A stretch of DNA of 64,000 nucleotides from Pseudomonas hydrolytica (GTDB lineage: Bacteria > Pseudomonadota > Gammaproteobacteria > Pseudomonadales > Pseudomonadaceae). A model generated the notes under the pieces. That model had not been told where the DNA came from. It worked only from the letters and a program-made list of their open reading frames with translations, and did not search any database. The stretch lies in contig NZ_CP099397.1 in the NCBI RefSeq assembly GCF_021495345.1, positions 4,464,001-4,528,000 of the forward strand. The letters are read 5' to 3'. Positions 1-10,013 of this stretch are shown piece by piece (within the stretch, counting starts at the first letter, position 1; every line of letters begins with the position of its first letter). A program made the position numbers and the translations under genes.

Positions 1-959
1 TCTTCCACAAGCTGATGCGCGACGAGGGCCTGGTGTCTTCGAATGAGCCGTTCAAGAACCTGCTGACCCAGGGCATGGTGGTCGCCGAGACCTACTACCG
101 CACCCTGGAAAACGGCGGCAAGGACTGGTTCAACCCAGCCGACGTGGAAGTCGAGCGTGACGCCAAGGCCAAGGTCATCGGCGCCAAGCTCAAGAGCGAC
201 GGCCTGCCGGTGGAAATCGGCGGCACCGAGAAGATGTCCAAGTCGAAGAACAACGGCGTCGACCCGCAGGACATGATCGATGCGTACGGCGCCGACACCT
301 GCCGCCTGTTCATGATGTTCGCCTCGCCGCCCGATCAGAGCTGCGAATGGTCGGATGCCGGCGTCGAGGGCGCCAACCGCTTCCTGCGTCGCGTCTGGCG
401 CCTGGCCCACGGCCATGTCAGCGCCGGTCTGCCTGGCAAGCTGGACATCACCAGCCTCAGCGACGAGCAGAAGGCCGTGCGCCGCGCCATTCACCTGGCG
501 ATCAAGCAGGCCAGCAACGATATCGGCCAGCATCACAAATTCAACACCGCCGTCGCCCAGGTGATGACGCTGATGAACGTGCTGGAAAAGGCCGCCACCG
601 CAACCGAACAGGACCGCGCACTGGTGCACGAAGGTCTGGAGATCGTCACCCTGCTGCTGGCACCGATCACCCCGCACATCAGTCACGAGCTGTGGCAGCG
701 CCTGGGTCACGCCGATGCGGTGATCGATGCGCAGTGGCCGCAGGTCGATGAATCCGCCCTGGTGCAGGACAGCCTGACCCTGGTGGTACAGGTCAACGGC
801 AAGCTGCGCGGGCAGATCGAAGTTCCGGCCAGCGCCTCCCGCGAGGATGTCGAAGCCGCCGCCCGCGCCAACGAGAACGTGCTGCGCTTCACCGAGGGCC
901 TGAGCATTCGCAAGGTCATTGTGGTGCCAGGCAAGCTGGTCAACATAGTCGCCAACTGA
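1..959 (+). CDS. leuS: Leucyl-tRNA synthetase, C-terminal part (5' truncated by window edge)
   Basis: Cytoplasmic class I aminoacyl-tRNA synthetase that charges tRNA-Leu. Only about the last 318 codons are present; the reading frame is open to the first base. The class I signature [12 protein letters not shown] (KMSKS loop that binds ATP during adenylate formation) is visible, followed by the alpha-helical anticodon-binding domain and the small C-terminal LeuRS domain ([17 protein letters not shown]). It ends in TGA. The HIGH motif and CP1 editing domain lie upstream of the window. lptE and holA follow on the same strand, the usual pseudomonad order, which supports the identification. Confidence 0.98.
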   Translation, partial: FHKLMRDEGLVSSNEPFKNLLTQGMVVAETYYRTLENGGKDWFNPADVEVERDAKAKVIGAKLKSDGLPVEIGGTEKMSKSKNNGVDPQDMIDAYGADTCRLFMMFASPPDQSCEWSDAGVEGANRFLRRVWRLAHGHVSAGLPGKLDITSLSDEQKAVRRAIHLAIKQASNDIGQHHKFNTAVAQVMTLMNVLEKAATATEQDRALVHEGLEIVTLLLAPITPHISHELWQRLGHADAVIDAQWPQVDESALVQDSLTLVVQVNGKLRGQIEVPASASREDVEAAARANENVLRFTEGLSIRKVIVVPGKLVNIVAN

Positions 960-966
960 TTAAGCT

Positions 967-990
967 CGGCGCCACCGCGACGTGGCGCCG
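967..990 (+). other. Intercistronic stem-loop between leuS and lptE
   Basis: A perfect 9-bp inverted repeat (CGGCGCCAC / GTGGCGCCG) with a 6-nt loop lies in the 48-bp gap. No T-tract follows, so it is unlikely to be a strong intrinsic terminator. An mRNA-processing or stabilising hairpin that lets lptE be expressed differently from leuS is possible, but this is inference. Confidence 0.4.
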
Positions 991-1007
991 CGATCCGCCA
1001 AGGGGAT

Positions 1008-1625
1008 ATGAGAATGATGAAACGGAATCTGCTGGTCATCGGCCTGGCCGCCCTGCTCAGCGCCTGTGGTTTCCAGCTGCGTGGCACCGGCGACGTACAG
1101 TTCGCCCTCAAGGAGCTCGATGTCAGCGCGCGTAACGCCTATGGCGAAACCGTGAAGGAACTGCGTGACGTGCTGGAAAACAACGGCGTTCGCGTTCACG
1201 CCGGCGCCCCCTACAAGCTGGTGCTGAGCAACGAGTCGGAGAATCGTCGCAGCGCGAGTTACAACAGCGGCGCCCGTACCGCCGAGTACGAGCTGAACAT
1301 GGCTCTGGACTACGAACTCCGTGGTGCACGCGACCTGCTGCTGACCAACGACCGCGTCGAGGTCCAGAACTACTACCAGCAGGATGACAACAACCTGACC
1401 GGCTCGGATCAGGAAGCCGCTCAGCTGCGCAACGAGCTACGCCGCGAGCTGATCCAGCAACTGGCACTGCGCCTGCAGCAGATCACGCCTGCACAGCTGG
1501 ACCAGTTGCAGCAGACCGCCGAAGCCCGCGCCAGGGCAGAAGCCGAAGCGCTGGAGGCTGCCCGCAGCGCCCGCGAAGCTCAGGTCGCTCCGCAGCAGTC
1601 GCCGATCGAACTGCCGTCCCGCTAA
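1008..1625 (+). CDS. lptE: LPS-assembly lipoprotein LptE
   Basis: Outer-membrane lipoprotein that plugs and assembles the LptD barrel for the final step of LPS export. The 205-residue product begins with a lipoprotein signal peptide ([20 protein letters not shown]; lipobox LSAC) followed by the typical GFQLRG of mature LptE. The C-terminal third is rich in Gln, Ala and Glu (about residues 150-200), probably helical, a tail longer than in E. coli LptE. The start is chosen for the AAGGGGAT Shine-Dalgarno 6 nt upstream; ATGs at codons 3 and 4 are alternatives. It sits between leuS and holA, as in other gammaproteobacteria. Confidence 0.95.
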   Translation: MRMMKRNLLVIGLAALLSACGFQLRGTGDVQFALKELDVSARNAYGETVKELRDVLENNGVRVHAGAPYKLVLSNESENRRSASYNSGARTAEYELNMALDYELRGARDLLLTNDRVEVQNYYQQDDNNLTGSDQEAAQLRNELRRELIQQLALRLQQITPAQLDQLQQTAEARARAEAEALEAARSAREAQVAPQQSPIELPSR

Positions 1626-1680
1626 AAGTCCAAGGGCCGCAGCCGCGGCCCGACGCCTCCGTCCAGATGACCTCACCTCG

Positions 1681-2712
1681 ATGAAGCTTGCCCCCGCGCA
1701 ACTCGGCAAACACCTGCAAGGCGCGCTTGCCCCTGTCTACGCCATCAGCGGGGACGAGCCACTGCTCTGCCAGGAAGCCGCCGACGCCGTTCGCAACGCC
1801 TGCCGCCAGCAGGGCTTCAGCGAACGTCAGGTGTTTAACGCCGAAGCCAACTTCGACTGGGGCAACCTGCTGCAGGCCGGCGCCAGCCTTTCGCTGTTCG
1901 CCGAAAAACGCCTGCTGGAACTGCGCCTGCCCTCCGGCAAGCCGGGCGACAAGGGCACGGCTGCCCTGCTCGAATACCTGGGCCGGCCGCCCGAGGACAC
2001 CGTTCTGCTGCTCAGCCTGCCCAAGCTCGACGGCAGCACGCAGAAATCCAAATGGGCCAAGGCCCTGATCGACGGCCAGGTGAGCCAGTTCATCCAGATC
2101 TGGCCGGTGGACGCCAACCAGCTGCCGCAATGGATTCGCCAGCGCCTGGCCCAGGCCGGCCTGAGCGCCAGCGCCGATGCGGTGGAAATGATCGCCGCAC
2201 GCGTCGAAGGCAACCTGCTGGCCGCCGCCCAGGAAGTGGAAAAGCTCAAGCTGCTCGCCGAAGGCAACCAGGTGGATGCGGAGACCGTGCAAGCCGCCGT
2301 GGCCGACAGCGCCCGCTTCGACGTGTTCGGCCTGATCGACTGCGCCCTGGCCGGCGACGCGGCGCATGCCCTGCGCGTCCTCGAAGGGCTGCGCGGCGAG
2401 GGCGTGGAAACGCCGGTGATCCTCTGGGCTCTGGCGCGCGAGATTCGTCTGCTGGCTGGCATCGCCCACCAGCAGAGCCAGGGCATCCCGCTGGACAAGG
2501 CCTTCGCCAGCGCCCGCCCTCCCGTCTGGGACAAACGCCGCCCGCTGGTTTCCAAAGCCCTGCAACGCCACAGCAGCAAACGCTGGGGCCAGTTGCTGCA
2601 GCAGGCGCAGCTGATTGACGCGCAGATCAAGGGCCAGGCGCCCGGTGATCCCTGGAGCGATCTGGCACTGCTGACCCTGCAACTGGCCGGTCAACGCCTG
2701 CGCCTCGCGTAG
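1681..2712 (+). CDS. holA: DNA polymerase III subunit delta
   Basis: Subunit of the clamp-loader complex that opens the beta sliding clamp. The 343-aa product is full length for the family. The N-terminal region (AQLGKHLQGALAPVYAISGD, then EPLLCQEAADAVR) is the typical delta start and beta-clamp wrench domain. The central part (about 145-210) is the AAA-like lid and the C-terminal helices (about 215-340) form the collar domain. It follows lptE by 55 bp and is probably cotranscribed. The ribosome-binding site before the ATG is weak. Confidence 0.95.
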   Translation: MKLAPAQLGKHLQGALAPVYAISGDEPLLCQEAADAVRNACRQQGFSERQVFNAEANFDWGNLLQAGASLSLFAEKRLLELRLPSGKPGDKGTAALLEYLGRPPEDTVLLLSLPKLDGSTQKSKWAKALIDGQVSQFIQIWPVDANQLPQWIRQRLAQAGLSASADAVEMIAARVEGNLLAAAQEVEKLKLLAEGNQVDAETVQAAVADSARFDVFGLIDCALAGDAAHALRVLEGLRGEGVETPVILWALAREIRLLAGIAHQQSQGIPLDKAFASARPPVWDKRRPLVSKALQRHSSKRWGQLLQQAQLIDAQIKGQAPGDPWSDLALLTLQLAGQRLRLA

Positions 2713-2785
2713 GGCGCCGCGGGGCCGCCCAGGTCGTGCGCAGCCAATGGCGGTAATCCCGGTACGCACCGCAGCCTCCACAATC

Positions 2786-2814
2786 TGGACATTTTCCGTA
2801 CAGCGGCGCATAGT
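2786..2814 (+). promoter_or_regulatory. Candidate sigma-70 promoter for arfA
   Basis: TGGACA at 2786-2791 and CATAGT at 2809-2814 are separated by 17 bp, about 45 bp before the arfA start. The match is moderate and untested. Confidence 0.4.
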
Positions 2815-2857
2815 CCGCGCGCCTGCGCTGGAAACAGGCCCTACCGAGGAACCCCGC

Positions 2858-3052
2858 ATGAGCAAGAAAGCCGCAAAGCGGCCGAACAAGGCCAAATCCA
2901 TCATCGCCCAGCCACTGTTTCGTTCCCGCCAGGAACGACCGCAGAAAGGCAAAGGCAGCTACCGCCGCGAAGCCTCCCACAACTGGGAGGCTTCTTGCTT
3001 TATGGGGTATGTCGGCGCACTGATGGCCCTGCCTGCAGCCCGGTCATGCTAA
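2858..3052 (+). CDS. arfA: Alternative ribosome-rescue factor ArfA (64 codons, internal hairpin)
   Basis: ArfA releases ribosomes stalled at the 3' end of non-stop mRNAs by recruiting release factor 2, as a backup to tmRNA. The product starts MSKKAAKRPNKAK and contains the ArfA signature PLFRSRQERPQKGKGSYRR followed by NWEAS, closely matching the E. coli core (LFRQRV...KKGKGSY...NWEAS). The start is the ATG preceded by GAGGA; the open frame continues further upstream but without family similarity. A terminator-like hairpin lies inside the coding region just after the conserved core, as in E. coli. The residues after NWEAS (CFMGYVGALMALPAARSC) are hydrophobic and probably made rarely. A small, easily missed gene. 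Confidence 0.9.
   Translation: MSKKAAKRPNKAKSIIAQPLFRSRQERPQKGKGSYRREASHNWEASCFMGYVGALMALPAARSC
2969..2994 (+). terminator. Hairpin inside arfA (transcription stop or RNase III site)
   Basis: An 11-bp perfect stem (GAAGCCTCCCA / TGGGAGGCTTC) with a CAAC loop is followed by TTGCTTT. It lies within the arfA frame, 58 bp before the stop codon, and encodes part of the EASHNWEAS motif. In E. coli arfA an equivalent hairpin makes the mRNA non-stop so that the product is tagged by tmRNA; the same autoregulation is inferred here. Confidence 0.75.
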
Positions 3053-3085
3053 GGTAGCAGCCTGCTTAAACGCCCTGAGATAGAC

Positions 3086-4342
3086 ATGCCACCCCAGTTT
3101 CCACGTCGCACCCTGGCCCTGCTTCCTCTATTGCTGTTGGCAGCCTGCGCCCAAGCCCCAGCAGAAAGTCTTCCGCCAGCCGCACCGGTTGCCGCACCGC
3201 AGGTCACCGCCGAGAAACCTGCCCCCAGCTTTGCCGATTGGCGCCAGGCGCTGCGCAGCGAGGCAGTGGCTGCCGGAATCGATGCCGCCCTGTTCGACCG
3301 CGTCTTCGCCGGCATCACGCCTGACCCGAGCGTCATCAAGGCCGACAGCAGCCAACCGGAATTTACTCGCCCGGTATGGGAGTACCTCGATGGCGCCGTC
3401 TCGGCCAGCCGAATAGGCCGTGGACGCGTGCTGCTGGCCCAGCACAATGCAGTGCTGCAGCGCATTGAGCAGCGCTACGGCGTCGAGGCGCCGGTACTGG
3501 TGGCGATCTGGGGTCTGGAGAGCAACTTCGGCAACAACATCGGCGGCCACAGCGTGATTCGCTCGCTGTCCACCCTGGCCTTCGAAGGCCGCCGCCAGGC
3601 CTTCTGGCGCACCCAGTTGCTGGCCGCCCTGCAGATACTGCAGAACGGCGACATCAGCAGCGAGCGCATGATCGGCTCCTGGGCCGGAGCCATGGGCCAG
3701 ACCCAGTTCATGCCCACCACCTACAACCAGCACGCCGTGGATTTCGATGGCGACGGCAAGCGCGACCTGTGGAACTCCTCGAGCGATGCCCTGGCCTCGG
3801 CCGCCCATTATCTGCAGGCGTCCGGCTGGCAGCGCGGCCAGCCCTGGGGCTTCGAGGTTCGTCTGCCGAACGGTTTCGACTACGCCCTGGCCGACCCCGA
3901 GCAGCGCCGCACATTGGCCGAATGGGCCGAGCTCGGCGTACGGCCACTGGCACCGACAGGGGCGGCGGCAAGCTCCCGAGCCAGCCTGCAGTTGCCTGCC
4001 GGCCATCGCGGTCCGGCCTTCCTGCTGCTGGACAACTTCCGCAGCATCCTCAAGTACAACAACTCCACCTCCTATGCGCTGGCCATCGGTCTGCTCGCCG
4101 ACAACCTGCTGCGCCCCAGCGAGGTGCAGGGCCAATGGCCGCGTGACGAACGTCAGCTGGGCCGCAGCGAACGCATCGAACTGCAGGAGCTGCTGGCACA
4201 GAAGGGTTTCGACCCCGGCCCGGCCGACGGCATCATCGGCGCCAATACACGCAAGGCCATCCGCGCCCTGCAGCTGCAGCTGAACTGGCCGGCCGACGGC
4301 TATCCCAACACGCAACTGCTGCAACAGCTGCGCGGCCGCTGA
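3086..4342 (+). CDS. Lytic murein transglycosylase, MltB/SLT_2 family, lipoprotein with peptidoglycan-binding domain
   Basis: Cleaves the MurNAc-GlcNAc bond of peptidoglycan to give 1,6-anhydromuropeptides. The 418-aa product has a lipoprotein signal peptide with lipobox LLAAC (Cys21), so it is probably outer-membrane anchored. The SLT_2 catalytic domain spans about residues 48-340, with the catalytic glutamate in IWGLESNFG (Glu145), then [11 protein letters not shown] and the [10 protein letters not shown] motif. The C-terminal 60 residues (about 352-415) form a PG_binding_1 domain ([20 protein letters not shown]). It resembles the P. aeruginosa SltB3-type enzyme located between holA and lipA. 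A second MltB family member occurs at 8986-9996. Confidence 0.92.
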   Translation: MPPQFPRRTLALLPLLLLAACAQAPAESLPPAAPVAAPQVTAEKPAPSFADWRQALRSEAVAAGIDAALFDRVFAGITPDPSVIKADSSQPEFTRPVWEYLDGAVSASRIGRGRVLLAQHNAVLQRIEQRYGVEAPVLVAIWGLESNFGNNIGGHSVIRSLSTLAFEGRRQAFWRTQLLAALQILQNGDISSERMIGSWAGAMGQTQFMPTTYNQHAVDFDGDGKRDLWNSSSDALASAAHYLQASGWQRGQPWGFEVRLPNGFDYALADPEQRRTLAEWAELGVRPLAPTGAAASSRASLQLPAGHRGPAFLLLDNFRSILKYNNSTSYALAIGLLADNLLRPSEVQGQWPRDERQLGRSERIELQELLAQKGFDPGPADGIIGANTRKAIRALQLQLNWPADGYPNTQLLQQLRGR

Positions 4343-4505
4343 CGCCAACGCCGCTGGCGTGGCCGCCCCGGCAGGCGGCCACCAGCCTCTCGCCAAGCTA
4401 CTTGTCGACAAGCGGCCCCGGCGTCTGCATACACCTTCTGTGGTAGACTGGCGGGCGGCCAAAAGCCACCTGCCCACGGAGCCTCTACCGGAGCCCAGAT
4501 TTCCG

Positions 4506-5558
<1,053 letters not shown>

Positions 5559-5574
5559 GCCTGCTCTTCACGAC

Positions 5575-5612
5575 AAACGAAAAAGGGACGCCGAGGCGTC
5601 CCTTTTTCGTTT
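5575..5612. terminator. Bidirectional intrinsic terminator between lipA and lipB
   Basis: A long perfect inverted repeat: AAACGAAAAAGGGACGC, a CGAG loop, GCGTCCCTTTTTCGTTT. The A-tract on one side and T-tract on the other allow termination in both directions, fitting the convergent lipA and lipB genes. Confidence 0.9.
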
Positions 5613-5641
5613 CTGACAACACTAAACTCGGTAGCCTCATT

Positions 5642-5702
5642 GGTGCGCGCAGCGCACCCTACGCATGGCGGATCACCGTCCGTAGGGTGCGCCGTGCGCA
5701 CC
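5642..5702. repeat. REP-like inverted doublet, pair 1
   Basis: Two copies of the palindromic repeat (one arm GGTGCGC..GCGCACCCTACG, the other CGTAGGGTGCGCC..GCGCACC) at 5642-5663 and 5681-5702, in inverted orientation with 17 bp between them. Five similar pairs occur elsewhere in the window. The arrangement resembles REPIN/BIME elements. Confidence 0.85.
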
Positions 5703-5735
5703 GCGAAATCGCTGATATCCCTGGGCGGCCCGCCC

Positions 5736-6362
5736 CTATGCGTAGCCCAGACGGGCGCGCAGCGCCTGCTCCAGCCGTTGCGACACCTCGTCGAACGCTG
5801 GCGGCGATGGCAGCAGATCGCGCATCTGCACCATCTTCAGCCCCGCGTAGCCGCAGGGATTGATGCGCTGGAAAGGCGACATGTCCATATCGACGTTCAG
5901 CGCCAGGCCATGGAAGGAGCAGCCACGGCTGACACGCAGGCCCAGCGAGGCGATCTTGTCGCCTGCCACGTACACCCCTGGCGCGTCGGCCTTGGGCGCC
6001 GCCTCGATGCCATAGCTGGCAAGCAGGTCGACCAGACTCTGCTCCATGGCGGTGACCAGTTCGCGCACGCCGAGATCGAGGCGGCGCAGATCGAGCATCA
6101 GGTAGGCCACCAGCTGGCCGGGACCGTGATAGGTCACCTGGCCGCCGCGCTCGACCTGCACCACCGGAATGTCGCCCGGCGCCAGCAGGTGTTCGGCCTT
6201 GCCGGCCTGGCCCTGGGTGAACACCTTGGGATGCTGCAGCAGCCAGATCTCGTCCGCCGTCCGCTCGTCACGCTCGCGCGTCAACTGGCGCATGCTTTCC
6301 AGGGTGGGCTGATACTCGACCAGCCCCAGATGGCGGACAACGAGCTCGGGCACGGCTATCAC
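5736..6362 (-). CDS. lipB: Octanoyl-[acyl carrier protein]:protein N-octanoyltransferase
   Basis: Transfers octanoate from ACP to the lipoyl domains of target enzymes, providing the LipA substrate. The product is 208 aa. The catalytic lysine and cysteine of the family are seen as [10 protein letters not shown] (Lys136) and RINPCGYAG (Cys170), and the substrate pocket motif [14 protein letters not shown] is at about 72-85. Its ATG overlaps the ybeD stop by 4 nt, indicating translational coupling. Confidence 0.97.
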   Translation of the reverse strand: MIAVPELVVRHLGLVEYQPTLESMRQLTRERDERTADEIWLLQHPKVFTQGQAGKAEHLLAPGDIPVVQVERGGQVTYHGPGQLVAYLMLDLRRLDLGVRELVTAMEQSLVDLLASYGIEAAPKADAPGVYVAGDKIASLGLRVSRGCSFHGLALNVDMDMSPFQRINPCGYAGLKMVQMRDLLPSPPAFDEVSQRLEQALRARLGYA

Positions 6363-6637
6363 AGCACCATGTGCACGCGGCCGGTGGCACGCAGATCGAC
6401 GTGAATGGCCTGCAACTGCTCGACGCTGGTGGCGGTGATCAGCACCTGCACCGAGAGGAAGTTGCCGTTGCGGCTGTCACGCATCACCAGGGTCGAGGCA
6501 TCCAGGTCCGGCGCGTGACGCTGGATCACTTCGATCACCAGGTCGGAGAAACCTTCGCCAGCGGTGCCGATCACCTTGATCGGGTAACGCTCGCAGGGAA
6601 ATTCGATTTTGGGCGGTTGGACGTCGCTATCGGTCAT
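6359..6637 (-). CDS. ybeD: YbeD/DUF493 family protein
   Basis: Small (92 aa) cytoplasmic protein of the DUF493 (YbeD) family with an ACT-like ferredoxin fold. The family pattern is visible: [18 protein letters not shown] near the N-terminus and [18 protein letters not shown] in the second half. It lies between dacA and lipB, the classic conserved order. The molecular role is not established; the position suggests a link with lipoate transfer. Confidence 0.9.
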   Translation of the reverse strand: MTDSDVQPPKIEFPCERYPIKVIGTAGEGFSDLVIEVIQRHAPDLDASTLVMRDSRNGNFLSVQVLITATSVEQLQAIHVDLRATGRVHMVL

Positions 6638-6701
6638 GGCATCAGCGGGCTCAAAGCCCGTCCAGAAGAGGGCCGCCCCGGGTTGGAGCGGCCAGGTTTG
6701 A

Positions 6702-7862
6702 TCAGTTGAACAGGCCGAAGAAGAACAGTCGGATGCTGTCCCACAGACGGCGCAGCAGACCGCCCTCTTCGACCGCCTCGAGGGCCACCAGGTCGGTGCT
6801 GCGCACCACCTCCTCGCCCAGCTTGACCTCGACCTTGCCGATCACGTCGCCCTGCTGGATCGGCGCGATCAGACGCGGATTGAGGCTCATGCTCGCCTGC
6901 AGCTTCTCCAGCTGGCCCTTGGGCAGGGTCATGGTCAGGTCCTCGGCCAGGCCGGCCTTGACCTGATGCGTGGTGCCCTTCCAGACAGTAGCCTGCGCCA
7001 GCTCGGTGCCCTTCTTGTAGAAGGTGCGGCTTTCGAAGAAGCGGAAGCCGTAGGTCAGGAGCTTCTGTACCTCGGCGGCGCGGGCCTGCTCGCTGACGGT
7101 GCCGAACACGGCGGCGATCAGGCGCTGGCCGTCACGCACGGCAGAGGCCACCAGGCAGTAACCGGCTTCTTCGGTGTGGCCGGTCTTGAGGCCATCGACC
7201 GTACTGTCACGCCACAGCAGCAGGTTGCGGTTCGGCTGCTTGATGCCGTTCCAGAGGAATTCCTTCTGCTTGTAGATATCGTAGTGAGCCGGGTCCTCGT
7301 AGATGATCGCGCGGGCCAGCTTGGCCATGTCGTGCGCCGAGGAGTAATGCTCCGGGTCCGGCCAGCCGGTGGAGTTCATGAAGTGGGTGTTGCTCATGCC
7401 GAGACGCTGGGCATGGGTGTTCATCATGTCGGCGAAGGCGTCCTCGCTACCGGCGATGTGCTCGGCGATGGCGATGCTGGCGTCGTTGCCCGACTGGATG
7501 ATGATGCCGTGCAGCAGATCGTCCACCGAGACTTCCTTGCCCACCTCGATGAACATCTTCGAGCCGCCCTTGCGCCAGGCCTTCTCGCTGACGCGGACCA
7601 TGTCGCTTTCCTTGATCTGGCCGCGGTTGATCTCCAGGGTGGCGATATAGGCGGTCATCAGCTTGGTCAGGCTGGCCGGCGGCAGGCGCTGGTCACCGTT
7701 GCTCTCCACCAGGACCTGGCCGCTGGCGGCATCCATCAGCACGTAGGAAGTCGCGGCCAGTTGCGGGGGAGCGGGAACCACTTGCTGGCTGGACCAGGCG
7801 AGCGGTGCGGTCAGCAGGCCCAGGAAGAGGAAGGCACGTTGCGCGAAGCTGGTGATGTTCAT
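6702..7862 (-). CDS. dacA: D-alanyl-D-alanine carboxypeptidase (PBP5/6 family)
   Basis: Removes the terminal D-Ala from peptidoglycan pentapeptides in the periplasm. The 386-aa protein has an N-terminal signal peptide (about 1-24). Penicillin-binding motifs are SLTK (Ser64, Lys67), SGN (124-126) and KTG (226-228). The C-terminal domain (about 285-365) is the PBP5 beta-domain and the last 18 residues ([16 protein letters not shown]) form an amphipathic membrane anchor. It is the first gene of the dacA-ybeD-lipB group, with a 64-bp gap to ybeD. The pseudomonad homologue is often called dacC. Confidence 0.96.
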   Translation of the reverse strand: MNITSFAQRAFLFLGLLTAPLAWSSQQVVPAPPQLAATSYVLMDAASGQVLVESNGDQRLPPASLTKLMTAYIATLEINRGQIKESDMVRVSEKAWRKGGSKMFIEVGKEVSVDDLLHGIIIQSGNDASIAIAEHIAGSEDAFADMMNTHAQRLGMSNTHFMNSTGWPDPEHYSSAHDMAKLARAIIYEDPAHYDIYKQKEFLWNGIKQPNRNLLLWRDSTVDGLKTGHTEEAGYCLVASAVRDGQRLIAAVFGTVSEQARAAEVQKLLTYGFRFFESRTFYKKGTELAQATVWKGTTHQVKAGLAEDLTMTLPKGQLEKLQASMSLNPRLIAPIQQGDVIGKVEVKLGEEVVRSTDLVALEAVEEGGLLRRLWDSIRLFFFGLFN

Positions 7863-7975
7863 CCGTCTCTCGAAAATGTGTTGCTTGGGTTGTAAACGCG
7901 ACCCCGAAGGATCATCTGGCGGCTCGCCACGAGCGAGCCACGGGTGTTAGTCCGGCAATTGCCGGGGAAGTGCCC

Positions 7976-8989
7976 TCAGTCGGCACGCACCAGCGTGGGC
8001 TGCCCCAGGTTGGCCAGGCGTACGCTGCTCTGCAGCTGCTCAGCCTCGCCCTGGTTGCTGATCGGCCCCAACCTGACCCGGTGCAGGATCTGCTGGTCGC
8101 GTACCACTGAGCTGATGAACACCGGGACACTGGTGGTCTGAGTCAGCTTGGCCTTGAGCAGCTCCGCAGCGTCCGGATTGGCGAAGGCTCCCACCTGGAG
8201 ATACAGGCCAGAGGCTGCGAGTGAATCGTTTTTTTTTGAGTCGATCTGCACGGGCACCACGGCCGCCGCGTGCTGCGTCGGCGGTGGCGAGTACTGCTCG
8301 ACGACCTGTGCCACCGGCTGCGCGGCAGGCTTGGCCACAGCGGCCTTGGCCGGCTGATTGTTGGCCAGCACCAGCGGTACCGGTCGGCCCTGCTGCGCCC
8401 ACCACTCGTGGGGGTCGATACCCTCGACCTTGACCCGCGCGGTGCCCTTCTCGGCATAGTCGAGCTTCTTCGCCGCGGCGAAGGACAGGTCGATGATGCG
8501 ATCGGAATAGAACGGTCCGCGGTCGTTGACGCGCAGGATCACGCTCTTGCCGTTCTCCAGGTTGGTCACCCGCACGTAGCTGGGCAGCGGCAGCGTCTTG
8601 TGCGCCGCGGTCATGCCGTACAGGTCGTAGGTCTCGCCGTTGGCGGTGGCCTGACCATGGAACTTGGTGCCGTACCAGGAAGCCGGCCCCACCGCCTGAT
8701 AGCGACGGGCGTCCTGAATCGGGTAGTACTGCTTGCCGAACACTACGTAGGGGCTGGCCTTGACCGGCCCGTAGTGCGGCATGGGGATGGCATCGGGGAT
8801 CTTCGACACGTCCACGTCCCACCAGGGCGCGCCATCCTTGTGCGGACGGTTGAAATCGCCCGGCCCGGAAATGCCGCTGGATTGACCAGGCGTCACCACC
8901 GGCTGCGGTGCACGATTGGAAGAGCAGCTGGTCAGCAGCAGCGCCGCGGTGACGCAGGCCGCCAGCGGCAGCAGTTTGGACGCACTCAT
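7976..8989 (-). CDS. rlpA: Septal ring lytic transglycosylase RlpA (lipoprotein)
   Basis: Outer-membrane lipoprotein that cleaves peptide-free (denuded) glycan strands; in P. aeruginosa it acts in daughter-cell separation and rod shape. The 337-aa product has a signal peptide with lipobox LLTSC, a double-psi beta-barrel domain at about 95-190 (GPASWYGTKFHGQATANGE, then VRVTNLENGKSVILRVNDRG) and a C-terminal SPOR domain (about 260-335; LYLQVGAFANPDAAELLKAKL). A low-complexity Ala/Pro/Val linker joins the two. Its ATG overlaps the upstream transglycosylase stop by 4 nt. Confidence 0.95.
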   Translation of the reverse strand: MSASKLLPLAACVTAALLLTSCSSNRAPQPVVTPGQSSGISGPGDFNRPHKDGAPWWDVDVSKIPDAIPMPHYGPVKASPYVVFGKQYYPIQDARRYQAVGPASWYGTKFHGQATANGETYDLYGMTAAHKTLPLPSYVRVTNLENGKSVILRVNDRGPFYSDRIIDLSFAAAKKLDYAEKGTARVKVEGIDPHEWWAQQGRPVPLVLANNQPAKAAVAKPAAQPVAQVVEQYSPPPTQHAAAVVPVQIDSKKNDSLAASGLYLQVGAFANPDAAELLKAKLTQTTSVPVFISSVVRDQQILHRVRLGPISNQGEAEQLQSSVRLANLGQPTLVRAD

Positions 8990-9996
8990 CGATTACCCCG
9001 TGCTTCGACCAGCAGTTCAGACAGTTGGTTGACCGCCATGGCGTACATCACGCTGCGATTGTAGCGGGTGATGGTGTAGAAGTTGGGCAGGCCGAACCAG
9101 TATTCGTCGCCCTGCGCGCCCTCCAGGCGGAAGGCGGTGACCGGCAGATCCTCGGCCAGCTTGTCCTTGCTCTTCCAGCCCAGCGCACGCAGCTCGGCGA
9201 CGTTCTTCACCGGGTCCAGGCCCTGGGTCAGGCCTTCGTCGACCCGCGCACCGCTGACCTGGACGCGACTGGCGACCTGGCCGCCGGTCTGCCAGCCGTG
9301 ACGCTTGAAATAGCTGGCAACACTGCCGATGGCATCGGTCGGGTTGCTCCAGATGTTGATGTGGCCGTCACCGTCGAAGTCCACGGCGTAAGCGCGGAAG
9401 CTGCTCGGCATGAACTGCGGCAGGCCCATGGCACCGGCGTAGGAGCCCTTCAGCGAAAGCGGATCGACCTGCTCCTCGCGAGTCAGCATGAGGAACTCGC
9501 GCAGTTCCTTGCGGAAGAACGGCGCGCGCGGCGGGTAGTCGAAGGCCAGGGTGGACAGCGCGTCCATCACCCGCCAGCTGCCGGTGTTGCCGCCGTAGAA
9601 GGTCTCCACGCCGATGATCGCGACGATGAATTGCGGCGGCACGCCGTACTCGGCTTCGGCCTTCTCCAGCGCCGCCTGGTGCTGACGCCAGAAGTCCACA
9701 CCACGCGCGATGCGGGCGTCGGTGATGAAGATCGGGCGGTACTCCTTCCATGGCTTGACCTTCTCCGCCGGACGCGAAATGGCGTCGAGAATGGCCTGCT
9801 TGCGCTCCACCTCGGCGAACAGGGCAACCAGCTGCTCGCTGGCGAAACCGTAGTCGCGGGTCATTTCCTCGACGAACTCGGCCACCTGCGGCGAGCCGTC
9901 GTAATCAGCCGCCAGCGCCTGGGCACCTGTGCCGAGCAGGCCGGCCATGCCGACCCCGATGACCGTCCGAGCAGCCCAACTGCGCAGTGAATGCAT
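8986..9996 (-). CDS. mltB: Lytic murein transglycosylase B
   Basis: SLT_2/MltB family transglycosylase (336 aa from the chosen start). The signal peptide (MHSLRSWAARTVIGVGMAGL, then LGTGAQALA) has no lipobox Cys, so the protein is soluble periplasmic, as with P. aeruginosa SltB1. The catalytic Glu is Glu131 in IIGVETFYGGN; also visible are YAGAMGLPQFMPSSFR and FDGDGHINIW. The frame continues to a GTG at 10032, but the ATG at 9996 has a GGGGG-type ribosome-binding site and begins the signal peptide directly. It lies between rodA and rlpA in the elongasome cluster and lacks the peptidoglycan-binding tail of the 3086-4342 paralogue. Confidence 0.93.
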   Translation of the reverse strand: MHSLRSWAARTVIGVGMAGLLGTGAQALAADYDGSPQVAEFVEEMTRDYGFASEQLVALFAEVERKQAILDAISRPAEKVKPWKEYRPIFITDARIARGVDFWRQHQAALEKAEAEYGVPPQFIVAIIGVETFYGGNTGSWRVMDALSTLAFDYPPRAPFFRKELREFLMLTREEQVDPLSLKGSYAGAMGLPQFMPSSFRAYAVDFDGDGHINIWSNPTDAIGSVASYFKRHGWQTGGQVASRVQVSGARVDEGLTQGLDPVKNVAELRALGWKSKDKLAEDLPVTAFRLEGAQGDEYWFGLPNFYTITRYNRSVMYAMAVNQLSELLVEARGNR

Positions 9997-10013
9997 TAAG
10001 TCCCAACCCCCAA

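Noticed and set aside
2747..2857. N-terminal extension of arfA
   Set aside because: No ArfA similarity, and it overlaps the likely promoter; the ATG at 2858 has a good ribosome-binding site.
1483..2952. 489-codon minus-strand open frame
   Set aside because: Antisense to lptE, holA and arfA, which have clear family matches; its composition is that of a reversed GC-rich gene and it has no domain signature.
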